Source: Phallus indusiatus
Taxonomy: Eukaryota; Basidiomycota; Agaricomycetes; Phallales; Phallaceae
Assembly (NCBI GenBank): GCA_027605045.1
Contig: JAQFWX010000004.1
Coordinates: forward strand, 1,994,683 to 2,058,682
Direction of reading: 5' to 3'
Length of the DNA: 64,000 nucleotides
Each line of letters starts with the position of its first letter. The first letter of the stretch is position 1. The position numbers and the translations under genes were made by a program. The notes beneath the pieces were generated by a model. It saw nothing but the letters and a program-made list of their open reading frames with translations. It was not told the origin of the DNA and did no database searches. This document shows positions 1 through 12,517 of this stretch, one piece after another.

Positions 1-2246
1 CCAAGTGAACCGCCCAATATGTGAAACCTAAGGCTTAACACTAACCTGCCTTTTTCTTTCTCCCCGTTTCTCTTTCCATTGACATGGGCGCCTTCGGTCC
101 AAGCGGCCAAGACATGAAATACGTTTGTCCAAAGTAATTGTATTTCCTTGGTTACAGCTGGAGCAGCCGACAGCTCAGTCAGTGTATTTACAAGCTCAAA
201 AATATGGTCGATCCAATCGAATGCTTCAATTTGGCTCCATGTTAGATCATGCGGAGGAGTTGTCTGGTGAGGGTTCGTCGCACAGACTATTGCTGTCTCA
301 AGGAGGTCGAGGAGAGGGGAGAGTACAGGCGTGACGCCTGATATATCGTTCGGTAATTGCTTGTGTAATTTCATTAGGAGGTGGGTGAAATACGTATGAG
401 CGTTAGAGAAAACACCCGTATAAAAACCGTATCTCATTAAGGATACGTAGAAGGACAGCGTATCTCGAAGCATGCTGGCATGAATTCCATTGACATCAAG
501 CTCGTCCTGCATTATTGTTACATATCTCAACAGTATATCCGCAGGACCGAGAAGATGTTGAGCGACCTCTCTGTTGCTTTGAGCTAACGCTTGCAAAACA
601 CGTATGGATTTTACATTTGGAGAATTATCGCCGTCGCAGTCAACGCCAATCGTAGATAGGTGAGATTCCATTATAGCACGAACTATTTCGGGATTGGTAG
701 TGGAATCCACAACGCTCTTGGCGTGTTTTTCGAAGTGACAGAGAACGAATAAGATGTCTAATATCGCGTTAAAGGTTGTTGAAGAAGGCGAGTTACTGGA
801 GAGATGCGATTTCAGGGAGAACAAGAACCTTTGGACAGGTAGCATTGCCAAAAATGTGGCGGAATCAGCTGACAACAAGCATGAACGCTCTTGCTTGGAG
901 TCTGAGCTCCCCTTTGTCGCGGTGAAAGGGGTCAAGTCAACACAGGGGAATTTGCCGAGATCACTTTGATGCATTTCAACTTGGGTGCATCCTACGATAA
1001 TCTCCCAAAGAACGTCCACAGCACGCTGACCTACCCAGCCGCGTTCAGAAACAGCTTCCACCGCACTATCGAAGATGTCTCTTCTTAGAGCACCGAGATC
1101 GACACTACGATGAACTTCTCTCATAGGAATTGCCTCAGTGGTAAATGTAGCTGTGTAAGTGTTATGGAAAATCTTTCCTAACACTCCCAATACGCTAACT
1201 CTTTGGGAAGATGCAGAGCTTCTCGATAACTGAAGGAGGTCTTCAATTGTATAGCCAGCGGGGGAATCGGATGAGAAAGCTGAGCTTGTTGAAGCATGGT
1301 GATGCAGTCCTAAATGAGTCGGCAAATTGCGTATCTCTAAAGGAGAAAGTGGCGTTCCGGAGAGGGAATATCTGATAGCTGTTGATCCTTCCGAAAGTAC
1401 ATGATCAATGGAAGCGGGTTGAGGTAGCATCCATGCTAGCGATGGATTATCTTCTGGTGGGGTCTCGGAGGAAAAACTTTGCACGAATGGCTTCCGGGGA
1501 GTCGTCGTCGTCGTCTGGCTGAGTAATTGTGTCATCAGCTGGAAAGGTGTTTGATTTGTTTAGCGAGTAGTTTAGTGTACGAATATTTTCCTTATCATGC
1601 AAATTTTCTGGGGCGGGGAGCAGCAATCCTATAGGTCGCTTAGGGGGGGAGGGTGATGGCTCGTAGACATAAATATCCGATTCAGTTGGATCAGCAAAGC
1701 GAATCCTTCTGGTTACTGGCTGAGGAGCTTTTTCAGAGACCTGAGGTGCTCCCTCAGAAGCTGCTAAAAGCATGCTCAGCGACGGAAAAGTAGCGAGTGT
1801 GTGGAATAGCGCAGCTAACCAGGAGCAGAAGATGATGATGGATCGGCTCTCCTATTTCGAACTTGTTGCAGTTTTCTCATGGTGTCTAAAATTCCATCTC
1901 CAAAATACTCGAGGATCTCTTCCCGCCCTTGAGCCCGTTCCTCGTCTGTCATCTTTGCGAAAAGAGTATCAGCGGACGCTGATATGTCATTGTTCAAAGA
2001 CGGTTGTTTTAATGAAACCTCAGGAACTTCAACATCGGGAGAAGTTGACTCCGCAGTCTTTCGTGAGCTTGCTGCTTGGACTGAGCCCTGTTGTTGTCGC
2101 GCACGTTTGAACGTGCTAATACCTTTTGTAGCCAATCGATGATGAGCAGCGGGAAACCCTGTTTTTCTATCTGTTAACCCGACATCCACAGACTTTATTG
2201 AGGGTTGCGAGGCTCGTTCCGAGACATCTCGAATCAGAGGATTCAT
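1..2246 (-). CDS. RPAP1: RPAP1 homologue (RNA polymerase II-associated protein 1), 3' end off the left edge
   Basis: RPAP1 (yeast Rba50, plant IYO) helps assemble and import RNA polymerase II. I chose the ATG at 2244-2246 because the frame upstream has only non-ATG starts. The N-terminal part carries the RPAP1-N motif MTDEERAQGREEILEYFGD. The RPAP1-C motif AGYTIEDLLQLSRSSASSQR lies near 1190-1265 and matches the family's GYTLxELxxLSRSSxxSQR core. Intron 1 has its GT at 1819 and joins in frame to an exon starting just above 1760. Another exon ends at 46 with a consensus GTTAGT donor, so the rest of the protein lies outside the window. Near 1472-1476 the frame breaks by one base between SPEAIRAKFF and ETPPEDNPSLAWM, both of which look like parts of the same conserved segment. 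The identification is firm; the exact frame at that point is not. Confidence 0.85.
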
Positions 2247-2918
2247 ATCAGGCAGCAAGATGAGAGCGGTTATGTAATAAAATTGTGTCACACGCCACCA
2301 AGGTCTAACTTGAATGTCAACGCTCAAACCAAAATGCTCTTAACATCGTCGCAAGATGACGCGATGGATTGCACCCATGCACGCAAAGGGGAGTTTAGAT
2401 GTCCCGAAATCAAAAAAGCGGTGCGTTGGCATCACGGTTGTTGCCCACGGAAGGTATGAGAGGGTATAGTACCAAACGTGCCCATCATACAAACTACATT
2501 TGGGATATGTGCTATTCGACGATTAATTCTGAAGATGAGTGCGTCCAGATATCAGTGGAGCTGAGGCTAGTTGAGGGCGCGGAACAAGACATATACTGGT
2601 GTCCTCACATTGCCCTTACTGGCAATTTATTTCCAAAATTGGCTCTAACATTCATCGGCAAACAAAATTTTGGTTCTTTTCGAGTCCTGTACGTGATCCT
2701 CAGTTGAGCGCTTGGTCTAAAAATTGTACCAGTTACAACAGCATCAGTTCCCGCCAGGTTCCTATCTCTTTAGTTTTGATGAGTGCCGATGGTCACATCA
2801 CGATCATTTTATGTCTGATTGGAATTGGAGTATCCGATATTAAAATGTCGAGATTGGGGTTGAAATATTCCCAAAGCCCTGCTCGTTCCCCGAACTACCT
2901 TGAACTAGCTCATCGTCC
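2247..2918. other. Intergenic region between divergent genes
   Basis: This 672-bp gap separates the RPAP1 start from the membrane-protein start. It holds open frames of about 100 codons, but none has recognisable domains, fungal splice structure or codon conservation that I can see. I read it as the two promoters and 5' leaders. Confidence 0.4.
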
Positions 2919-4146
2919 ATGGCGGGGCTTTCCACCGAGGACCATGTAACGAGCGTATTTGTCGCTACCCTTTTTTTCGGGATATATCTTTGCACTTTGT
3001 TCAGCTGCTTACGGTGGTTACTGTTTGCCGATGAAGGTTGGAGGTTGCGCAAGAATATTGACTGGATCATTGTAATCATCGCTATACTGCTCTGTTGTTT
3101 CTCGGCTGCAAATCTTGGACTTTCATTCCAAACTGTGAGAACGGAAATTCGCTCACCTCCCCCGCCTGCCAAGATGACGACTTCGAAACATACGACTCCT
3201 GCCCCTGATTGGGTTTCCATATTCGATGTATGTCCTGGCCCCAACCATTCCTACCTCACGTTACCATTTATTTTCACAGTGTACAACCACTAACATCTCC
3301 GCCCTTTGGCAGATATGGTCTTGGTGAGTTTTATGTGTTTTCAGCCCCAAAATTTCCCTATTGAACCGTGACGACGTTAGATTCATAGATGCTGGCTTAC
3401 TTATGAAAAATCATATCGCGCCATCCTATTACCTGTTTTTTTCTGGTTGGGCGGCCTAACCTGCACTATTCTACAAGCCTATTGGCAAATCATACAAAAG
3501 GCGGGACTGTTGACCGCCTTTCAGCCCATCGATATGCAGATAGGTCCCGGTTCCATTCTCACTGCGTTTTGGGGCTGTACAATTATTCTTAATGCCTACG
3601 CGACACGTATGTCCTCTCTCCAAATACCCGCTTATTCATTTATTATAACCTTGCCTCCTTCAGTGTTTATCGCACATCGGCTTTGGCTCCACTCCAAACG
3701 CGAAACAGACATCATAACGCCGTATTCCTCCCTTCGATTTGTAGCCCGTGTTATCACCGAATCAGGACTGCTGTATTTAACCATCACGATCATTCACTTG
3801 GTTGTTTGGTTTACCCCAAGCACGTATGCCATTTCTGTGGTTTCCAATATAGTAAGCATTCAGTATTTACACGCGTTGTCAACCTTTTCACCTGCACCAG
3901 AATCTTCCCATCATTGGCATCGCATATAATCTTATTATCATTCGCACTTTTCACAAGAGAGCGGACGAAGATATCGCATATAGAAATCAACCACATGAGA
4001 CTTCAATTGAATTCGCCCACACGAAGGAAGCCATACATTCTCATTTTACCTTGACTGACAGGACTTCTTCGTCCGAGACCGTGACAAATACCGCCAGACC
4101 TACAAGTCCTTTTCAGGTATCAGAATCCTACTCCGAGACGGCATAG
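2919..4146 (+). CDS. Agaricomycete multi-pass membrane protein of unknown function
   Basis: This belongs to a large, lineage-expanded family of about seven transmembrane helices found in mushroom-forming fungi; no biochemical role is known to me. It opens with a helix GIYLCTLFSCLRWLLF, followed by IDWIIVIIAILLCCF, then FFWLGGLTCTILQAYWQI. The family core appears as YSSLRFVARVITESGLLYLT, followed by LPIIGIAYNLIIIRTF and a Ser/Thr-rich cytosolic tail ending at 4144-4146. Exons are about 2919-3227, 3280-3323, 3381-3615, then two more; introns are 52-60 nt with GTATGT/GTAAGC donors. At the second donor (TTGGTGAGT, 3321-3329) canonical splicing leaves the frame one base short and gives TGA, whereas one extra G gives WSW|IHRCW, the family pattern. 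See findings. Confidence 0.75.
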
Positions 4147-4394
4147 AATTTCCTTTTATCGAATTGACTATATATTTCTGTATCTCATATTTATGTAACA
4201 TATGTATACCGTCAATGTTCGATTCTTAATCACAAAGGAAACTTATACCTTTATATTCATCGTTAACTTGAAGATCTCAGCTTGATGATCCCGTCAAAGC
4301 CTCTGATCGGGTTTGTCAGCTCATTAACAAATTAACCTATCCAAAACCCCGTTGGATCCTTTTAAAATTGCATGATTTTTACACTGATAGTTAA

Positions 4395-6648
4395 TTAACT
4401 CAAACAAGACGTCCTAACAGTGTCAGATATCCAACTTAGTAGTGGAATGGAAAGTTCAGGACTGTATCGTAGCACAACTTTATCATCTAGTCTGCTTTTG
4501 ACTTGCACGACCGTAGCTGACAACTCCGAAGACTTTTCCTCGCCAAAGTGCAGCTCGCAGATTCTGAAAGAAAAGAATTAAGACACTATATATATGGCTA
4601 CAGGAAATCAAGACTCACAAAACTGTACTCTCCCAGCGACCAACGACTTTGTTACTCAACTGATCTACGAACCAGGAACCGGATTTCGCTGTAGATGCTT
4701 TTTCGCCAATTTTACGAATATCATCAAGAAGACCTTTTTGAACCTCGTCCCTCAGGATTTGGCTGAGCTGAGGAACGGACGTTATTGTTAGTATGGCTTG
4801 TGGCAAGCTAGTCGAGAGACTAGAAGGTGCCTGGAAAGTGAAATGAAGGGTGTGGCTGATATATGAGGTGAATGATATATCGATAACATCAAGCAAAGGA
4901 AGTATCACATACTGTTTATTTACGCGTAAAATGGCATCACCACCAATCCGTGACCTTTCTTCAGCATTTAAGAAGTCAACTAGTTGTAAGCCAGTTTCTC
5001 CAATGGGATTAAAATATAGCTTGTTCGGAACGCCAGCTTGAGTTAACAATCGTACCATCCCGTGCAGTTCGCTTTCAATACGTTGATAAAAGACCCTGTA
5101 TTGTAGTACGTTTACGACGGGAGTAACAACTGTGATGTTTGGGTCGGCCGAGGTCGATTGCTGGGCCCTTGAGAGGAAGAAAGTCGTGTACATCTCGTAT
5201 GCTTATGAGACCGAAGAAGTAAAAGAATGAGGCATGAGTGTATTAGTTCACATGTAGCAGAATCACGTCCACTTGGAGATGGTTCCCAAGGGGTTTCAAA
5301 CTTTGAATTCAAATGAGAACTCCCAATTCATGTCTAAGCTGGGGAAACTAGGTACTCACAAGTTCAAATCGTAATTCAAGGTCTTGAGAAACCTCCACTG
5401 CAATTAGACGTTCTGAAACGCGCGAAGACGCTGTCGGTAAGACGGCAGCTTCCTTAATCAACTGCGAAAATATTTCCTGATCAATAACCTCGTTTCGGGC
5501 AGTAATTAACCGCGAATGTATCGTTTCATCTTCTGCTTCTTTATATGTGTCGTTGAAAATATGCTGTTGTCCAACTTCATCCAACTTCATCAAGCTTACA
5601 CGCATTCGCGTATGCTGATGTCGAGGAAAGGTGAGGGGGTTAAGATCAGAGTTATGAACAGCCAGATGTGCCATGGCACGTTGCTTGAAAATAGCAGGGG
5701 CTGATTGATAATGAATTTAAGTATCCCTTTGTTATAATAGATAGACTTACACTCCGCTAAACCGAATGAAATCCAGAAGTCGTGTGCAGATTTGTCCGCA
5801 CCTTTTCCAGTTTGTGATCCCACGGGAAGAGGAGAGGGTACCAGACACCAGTTGGCAGACCTTGTATCCAGTGCATCATCCCAATATTTCTTTCCCCGTG
5901 AACGAACTCTCTCGAGGGTATCTGCAGCCGTTTTGAATGTGGCCGCAGCTTTACGTAGAGCCTCGTCCTTGCCACCGAGAATGAGTTGAGAATTGAAAGC
6001 TTGCAGCGAGGGAATATCGCTCGGTTTGGTTACAGTTATCGTGCCAAATGCATCTTTTGGTACGTCTGGGGGGTGGTTTTTATCCGAGGGTGATAGCATA
6101 GCAGTGAGTAAATCACGAGCAAGTGATATTTCACCTTGAGCTACACTGAGCCTCGTTAAAACAAATTAACGGAGAATCAGACGAACCCCGAGCTCACTGA
6201 AGTTGCATCATAATATCCTGACGTAGCTGGGCCAACTCTTCTGATGACATAGGATTATTATTTGCGTTTGCTTCTTCTGCATTCTCGGGCTCTTCAGCAG
6301 GTGTTCCAACTTGAGTGCTTGCAATGTCCTCGTCATCGGTAATATCACCAGCTTTCAATTTGTCGAAAAAGTCAATTCCACGCTCAACGAATATTCTCCG
6401 AAAATTTTCTCCTAGATTCTGCGTGACGGTCCGCTTCCTACATAGATATTACATACACATCGACGCGATAGAATTGAGGCCGACATACGGTTCTAAGACA
6501 TGAGTACCATCTTCCGTGATATCCACGAGCTCGAGAATAGGGTCGCCCTTGTCGTCTTTCACATTCTCAGTCAAAAATGCTCGAGCATTTCTTTGAAATA
6601 CCTACTTTTATAGGGCCTTTCTAGTGATAATTTTTGCGCCTCCTCCAT
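4395..6648 (-). CDS. MED17: Mediator complex subunit 17
   Basis: MED17 (Srb4) is the scaffold of the Mediator head module that binds RNA polymerase II. The start ATG (6646-6648) opens MEEAQKLSLERPYK; a 50-nt GTAGGT intron then joins to NDKGDPILELVDITEDG, the typical SLERPYK...DIT.DG N-terminus of fungal MED17. Further in, KKYWDDALDTRSANWCLVP is the conserved YWxxALxxRxxNW segment. The last intron has donor GTGAGT just before 4615 and joins to LICELHFGEEKSSELSATV, ending at TAA 4395-4397 after SIPLLSWISDTV. The reading frame is intact through all junctions I checked. It lies head to head with CAF16, with only 91 bp between the start codons. Confidence 0.9.
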
Positions 6649-6739
6649 GGGAAAAACAGCGTCAGCTACTATTACACTTCGAAGCTTGCGGCCTGTACTA
6701 GTCTTACATAACGAAGGTTTTTCGCTTCTGCCAATTGCA
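6649..6739. promoter_or_regulatory. Compact bidirectional promoter MED17/CAF16
   Basis: Only 91 bp separate the two start codons, which face away from each other. Both genes belong to transcription machinery (Mediator head; CCR4-NOT-associated ABC protein). The shared promoter is inferred from the spacing; I see no clear TATA box. Confidence 0.5.
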
Positions 6740-8037
6740 ATGTCAAATGACGATGCCATTTATATTGAATCTCTGACTTATACTTATTCTTCTAATACTG
6801 AACCCGTTTTAAAAGATATTGATTTATGCCTTCGCAGAGGCTCTAGGACCCTGCTTATCGGGGCAAATGGAGGTTCGTCATATATTCAGTAAAAGATGCG
6901 TTGACGGATAATCGATAGCATGGCAAATGCAGCCGGAAAGTCAACGCTTCTTCAGATTCTAGCAGGGAAGAAAATGACCAAAAGCCCGGTTCGTATTTTA
7001 GGGAAGGACGTTTTTCGAAGCATTCCTGAGGTACGATGACCAGGCTGAAGTTTGAGATGACCATTATAACAGCAAACTCAAGGATGTAACGTATCTCGGT
7101 ACAGAATGGTAATTTCAAAAAATTTCTCATATATGTAGCGATTTATTTGGTTTCAAGGGCTATGAATCCTGTTGTGAGAAGTGATGTTGTCGTATCCGCA
7201 TTTCTCGACTCTGTCGGCGGATACAGGCACAAAAAACGGCGGGACATTCTTCTGGACATCCTTGATGTCGACTTGGACTGGCACATGCACACCATCTCTG
7301 ATGGAGAAAGACGCCGTGTGCAATTAGTTATGGGGCTTATGAGCGAATGGGATGTCCTGTTGCTGGACGAGGTAACCTTTCAATTCGTTTTTCTATTTAC
7401 GGTGCAGTAGACTCAAGTTAAAATCAAAAGGTTACCGTCGACTTAGATGTTCTTGTTAGAGATGATTTATTAAAATTCCTTAAAAACGAAAGCGAGACGA
7501 GAGGCGCTACCATTTTATGTGAGTTTGAGGAAGTTTGATAATCAGCTTAATGTTGATAGCTCCCAAATGTCCCTCCCAGATGCTACACATATATTTGACG
7601 GTAAATAAAGCTCGAGCATAATCTTCAATTTTCATTGACAGGTCCTTAGGCCTGGGTTTCTTCCCCACAAACATTATTCATATGCGCCTAGGGTCCTTCG
7701 CGTCGCCTCCCATACAGTGGCCATTAACCGATTCTAGAACAAACACATCCAGTTATCACACAGCCTCGCATCTTCATGAGGTGGCGTTAGAGTGGTTGAA
7801 GGAAGACAGACAGCTTCGCAAACAGGAGGAGGAAAATGGCAAACGGACCAAAACTCGGGGGCCACGAAGAAACCAAGTTCGTTATATTTGAGATCACTTT
7901 ACATATATGCGATCACCTAACCGTTTTCCTTAGGACATACCTAGCGACTCTGAAACGTTTTATAGAAAGTAAGTAAATAATACATCAAAAAATAGGTGAA
8001 TTTGCAACTAATTTTTAGGTACGACTACATGCATTAG
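6740..8037 (+). CDS. CAF16: CAF16-like soluble ABC ATPase
   Basis: CAF16 is a non-transporter ABC protein linked in yeast to the CCR4-NOT complex and Mediator. The single nucleotide-binding domain is complete after splicing: Walker A GANGAGKST spans the first intron, the signature region is ISDGERRRVQLVMGL, Walker B is WDVLLLDEVTVDLDVL, and the H-loop is ATILYATHIFDGLGFF. The segment NPVVRSDVVVSAFLDSVGGY is typical of fungal CAF16. Eight short exons are joined by 49-60-nt introns. Several acceptors lie slightly downstream of the first AG and are fixed by the protein frame (for example TTTCAAG then GGCTATGAAT). The C-terminus ends YRKYDYMH with TAG at 8035-8037. No transmembrane segment is present. 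The frame is intact. Confidence 0.9.
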
Positions 8038-8159
8038 AAGATCTTTATTGTCCGGAGTTCAACCTCCAATTCCGCCATCTAATATATTAGAGTGTGTGAT
8101 TATAAGAAGCTGTACGTATGTCTAAAGGAATATGTATACTATCTAAATCAATACAAACT

Positions 8160-11100
8160 CTATGGCTGCTGTGATACGTCGCTGCTGCTGCCGTTTGTGT
8201 GCGCGCCTAGGGGTAGCATGATGGGCTCGAAGGGATTGAAAGGTTCAAAGTCATCCTCCTAAAACGCAATAAATTCAACGGTGGTGTAAGATTCACTGAA
8301 CTCACCTCCGCAACTCTATCAAAATGTTTCGAAAGCTTTTCAATCACCAGACTATAATCCAAATGGTGGGTTAATTTCCTAGCCAGGAGTAAGATAGGTA
8401 ATTTTTTCAATGAACATAAAAAGCCTTCTTACCTTCGAGGCTGCACATTCAGGGAGTGCCGTGCGTCCAGCGCGGAATCCAAAACGTTAGTTGAATGTGC
8501 ACCCTCGCTAATAGATAATCGAATTGAATATTCCTTGTCTGATTTACCTCTGCCCCCGTTTCGTTCATATAATTCAAAGCTGAAAAAAGTTCACAATGTT
8601 ATCCTTTCTGAGAATGGACTTTACATACGTTATATGTGACTGGAACGTAGTTATTATCATTCACCTTCAAATACAAATTTAAGTAACATACCGCATAATC
8701 AAGCTCTGGAATTCGTGGTTGGGCGATTGGTAATCCAGAGTAAAGGACTAAATTTACAAGCGTGTGTATATGGCTTTCCTAATGATTGACATGAGGTTAA
8801 ACTCATTCCCGGAGAACGAACAAATCTTACCTTGGTAAAATAAGCTGTTATGGAACTACCATCCGTATTTCTTGCATTTTCAAGATCGCCAACGACTTGC
8901 CGGAGAAGTGGCAAGGAGGTAAGCACTCCAATTTCTTCCCTGAGAACAATTAGCCCGCCCGATATTGTCGACTAAAAAACTTACTTCTCGTGTGGTTCTA
9001 TGCCATATTCTTGAGGCGCAACAAGATCAAAGAGGGCTTTAGCCCTAGCATATAACTCGTGTAATTTCCTGTCTTTAGTATTTATGCCATACTTCCTCCA
9101 TGCTCATCGAAGATTGCGAATAAAAACGTTCTATGATGTAAAGCGCAGTACTTTATGGTATCGTAAAGTTCTGACACCTTTTACCACTATTGAGCAAAGT
9201 AATTTTCACCGAGATCGCTACTTACCCGAGAGGGATCGAACTTTTCCTGTTTCACATCACAGAAATCTTCAAATAGTTTTTCCCACCTCTCGGCAAACAG
9301 CCAAGGCTCGTCCCCACAACACCTATTCGACATTGAAAAACCAGGAGGGAATTGAAAATTGATTAGCACTCACCACCGCGGCTGAATTTTATCAACGTCC
9401 ATCGTTCTAAAATTACGACGCATGATGTCCCTGAAGGAGCTTAAAAGCTGAATGACTTCTTTAACGACTTCCACCGGCTCCTTTTTCATACTCTTGGGCC
9501 AAACTAGTTCAGGACGTTTCTCCGATTCACCGGGCCGCAATAATATTTTAAGCCTTTTTTTGACGTCGTCCATTAGATCTTTAGCAGCATTCGAATCATC
9601 TAACAAGTCTTTTCTAACTATCAATTTCGAGGGTTCTTGAAAACCGAATTAAGCAACGTTCAATAGATTTCAGACAAATATTTACCAGAGTCCGCAGTTG
9701 AGGGAAGTAAAGCCGCAGCAAAAATTTCCGCCGAACTCATAACGCGTCGTTCGGAAGACGTATAAATCTTGGATATCGATTTATGTGTATTGCTAATGCT
9801 GTTTCGAATCACTCACCACAACATTGTTCAATGCATCTTTGTCTTTTTTTTGTTAGTGCCAATCCAATTGAATTCTGCATAATCAACTCACTCATGATGG
9901 AAATGTCCTTCTTGAAACTCTCACCCAGATCCCGTGATTGATATTTTGCAGCATGAGTAAACTATGTAAAATCAATTTAGTGGTGAAAATGGCTTAGAGT
10001 ATAGCGTACCTCGCCTCCCCATTTGAAAACTAGTTGCAATTTAACCAATTTTCTAGTGCTCCCTGGTATACGTTTGGAATAACCGGGTTTCAGCTGAGCC
10101 TTGGTTCCGGGTAAATCGATTTTCTTTCCCAATTGGATATTTAAAGCCTCCAATTTAGCAAGATCGTCTCCAGATGCTCCTAATACCTTCGCTTCGGTGA
10201 TGGCGTCGGCCAATAGCTTTAATTGACCAGCTTCTCGAAGGATAACCTCTTCTTTATCGCCACTTAGCAAAACTACAAACGGCATAGCCCATTTTTCTGA
10301 AATGGGAAAATTGAACTTCAGCTTCTGTTTAGGAGTGCGGTCTGCGTGTCGAAATACTATCAAAGATTATGTGATGATAAGAACATAGGGTGAATGAGAA
10401 AAAGAAAAACAGACCTGTCACGTTCGCTTTAAGCAGCCATGTGTTGGAGTCGTTAGTTGTCGTTTCGCTAGCGATTATGGATGGAAGAACTGGTGTCTCC
10501 CTGAAACAAACTTCAGCTAATATTTCAGCTGCTTTATCTAGTAGATTGTTAGGAGAAAACTTTCAATGGGAGTGAAGGAGTGAAAATGATGAACCATAAT
10601 ATATATCGCTTCCTTTGACGAAACTCCACCCATTAACATCGATTACAAGACTTTTGGCTCCACTCTCGCAACGAAGAAGGTCAAACCCACAAACGCTTTG
10701 TCCAAATCCGACTGCAATTTTGGCTGCCCAAGACTTTTCCTCGTCAGTGAGGCGTGTTATGAATCTGGGACTGTAAGAAAATCACACTGGTCATTTATAT
10801 AATTACCATACCGAATTTCTTTCCCTTCTGTGTTACGACGAACGACACCGTCAACGACAGGAGATTTACGTGTTTCTGCATGGGTATATTCTGGGCCAAC
10901 GGTATACACTTTGATATCCTCGGCTGGAGAGTCATCCTTATTTGAATGCTGATGGGGACCGGTGAGGTATGTCGACTTACAGTTATCGACGTCGATGAAT
11001 TGTTCATAAATGTACGATCCTTCCATTCGAGGGGATACTAATGTGGGATCGAGCTCGCTCGATTTATTGCCAACCTAAAATGGAACTCGGTCTGAGCTCC

Positions 11101-12018
11101 AGGTTTTTGTAAGAGACAAGAAGCCATACCTTCCGAAAAAGCTTTCGACCACCACCTTCTCTGAAATAGATATAAATGTTATGATCTTCGCCACTGACTG
11201 GTTTCTCAACAAAGGGTTTTTCCAAAACTTCTCCGTCGATAATGATGGCCTTGCCGTTTTCGCGAAGTGTGACAGTCTTGGGTCTCTGTGCTTCTCCGAG
11301 CTTCAAGCCTAAGTTATCTAGCATATATTGCTGAACCTCTGGATGAACTGTTGGACCACCATCTCTGGATACTTCAATCCGGCGCGGAGTGGGGATATGA
11401 AGATGATCCAGGACAGCATTTACCAATCGGCGGTCCCACAGTAAGGACTGGGTGGGAAGGTCATTGATACAAAATGGACGACGAAGTTTGACATATGAAA
11501 CGGCTTTCCACAATGGAAAATCAACGCTGAAAAACGAGATCAAAATATCGCATCTAGGCCACCTCTCCACCTCTTTATTATTATAAAACAGCCCAGGTTA
11601 GAGTTATGATGTCACAAGGAGCAAAGGACAAACGAGCTCTGAGCTCACCTTCATCAAGGATGACTTTGTCTCCAAACACTTTTATCTCGATTGCACCTTT
11701 ACTCCTTTCTCTAATACGAGTCAGAATTTCTCTCATTGCCTTGGATCGAGCTTTGATATCCATAGCACAGACGCCTAAGACACACGAAGCGGGCATATTG
11801 AGCGACAAATTATTGTACCGGCCCCATATATCCTGCTTTGAAAGTATCGAAAAATTCTCAGAGGAGGTTGTAGGTGACGGGGAAAGTGAACGAGAGGCAA
11901 GTGAATGTGTTCTTGAATGGCCTTTAAAACCAGGAGAGTCGCCGGTTGAACGAAACCAGGCACTCCGAGAGTGCGGTCGACTTGAAATTGGTGTATTAGG
12001 CCGTTGACCCCCGTCCAT
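8160..12018 (-). CDS. VIP1: VIP1/Asp1 inositol hexakisphosphate kinase-phosphatase
   Basis: VIP1 makes inositol pyrophosphates (1-phosphate position) and has a C-terminal histidine-acid-phosphatase-like domain. The N-terminal ATP-grasp kinase half includes [50 protein letters not shown] and [13 protein letters not shown]. The phosphatase-like half begins at [12 protein letters not shown] (about 10340) and continues through [11 protein letters not shown]. The ATG at 12016-12018 is my start ([13 protein letters not shown]); longer frames need a GTG start. The stop is at 8160-8162, after an acidic [15 protein letters not shown] tail. At least a dozen short introns are present. Around 9095-9099 the frame slips by one base between LFAIFDEHG and [19 protein letters not shown], repaired by one extra base in a GG run. 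See findings. Confidence 0.9.
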
Positions 12019-12517
12019 TGGTGCTCCTTTTCCCTCTTTCTTGACACGAAGGGATGGCAGTCGTGGCAGCCGTGCCTCGCGATGAAGGGGCTTGAAGAAT
12101 GTGGCGCCGAATTTAGTCACGTGGGTTTAAATAGCCAAAGGGTTAACTGGTACCGACCGTTGCCCGAATATGTATTCAAATTCTTTAAGGAGGAAGTTGC
12201 AGACATGCCGGGTCTCACAAGTGATCAAAATTAAATAGAATAAATCTTTTAATAATCATACCTCAAGCACTATAACATCACAATTCTGAAAGCACGGATA
12301 CTGAATAATATAGAATAATCACAAAATAATATCAAACCCCGCCGATTTTCAGCTATGAAAAAGAACCATAATGTTTCGAGTGGAAAACACCATGATTCGA
12401 AACGGGTATAAAAGAAACGTCCACAAAAAAAAACCAACTTGAGTACACGTTATTAAAAAAGAAAGAAATCCCAATTTGTTCGTGACCCGCACTCTATTGA
12501 AAACCTTCGGACCTATT
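12019..12517. other. Intergenic, VIP1 leader and 3' flank of the next gene
   Basis: About 500 bp with no supportable gene. It is AT-rich toward 12240-12440. It should contain the VIP1 promoter and the 3' untranslated region of the membrane-anchor gene; both genes read leftward. Confidence 0.35.
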
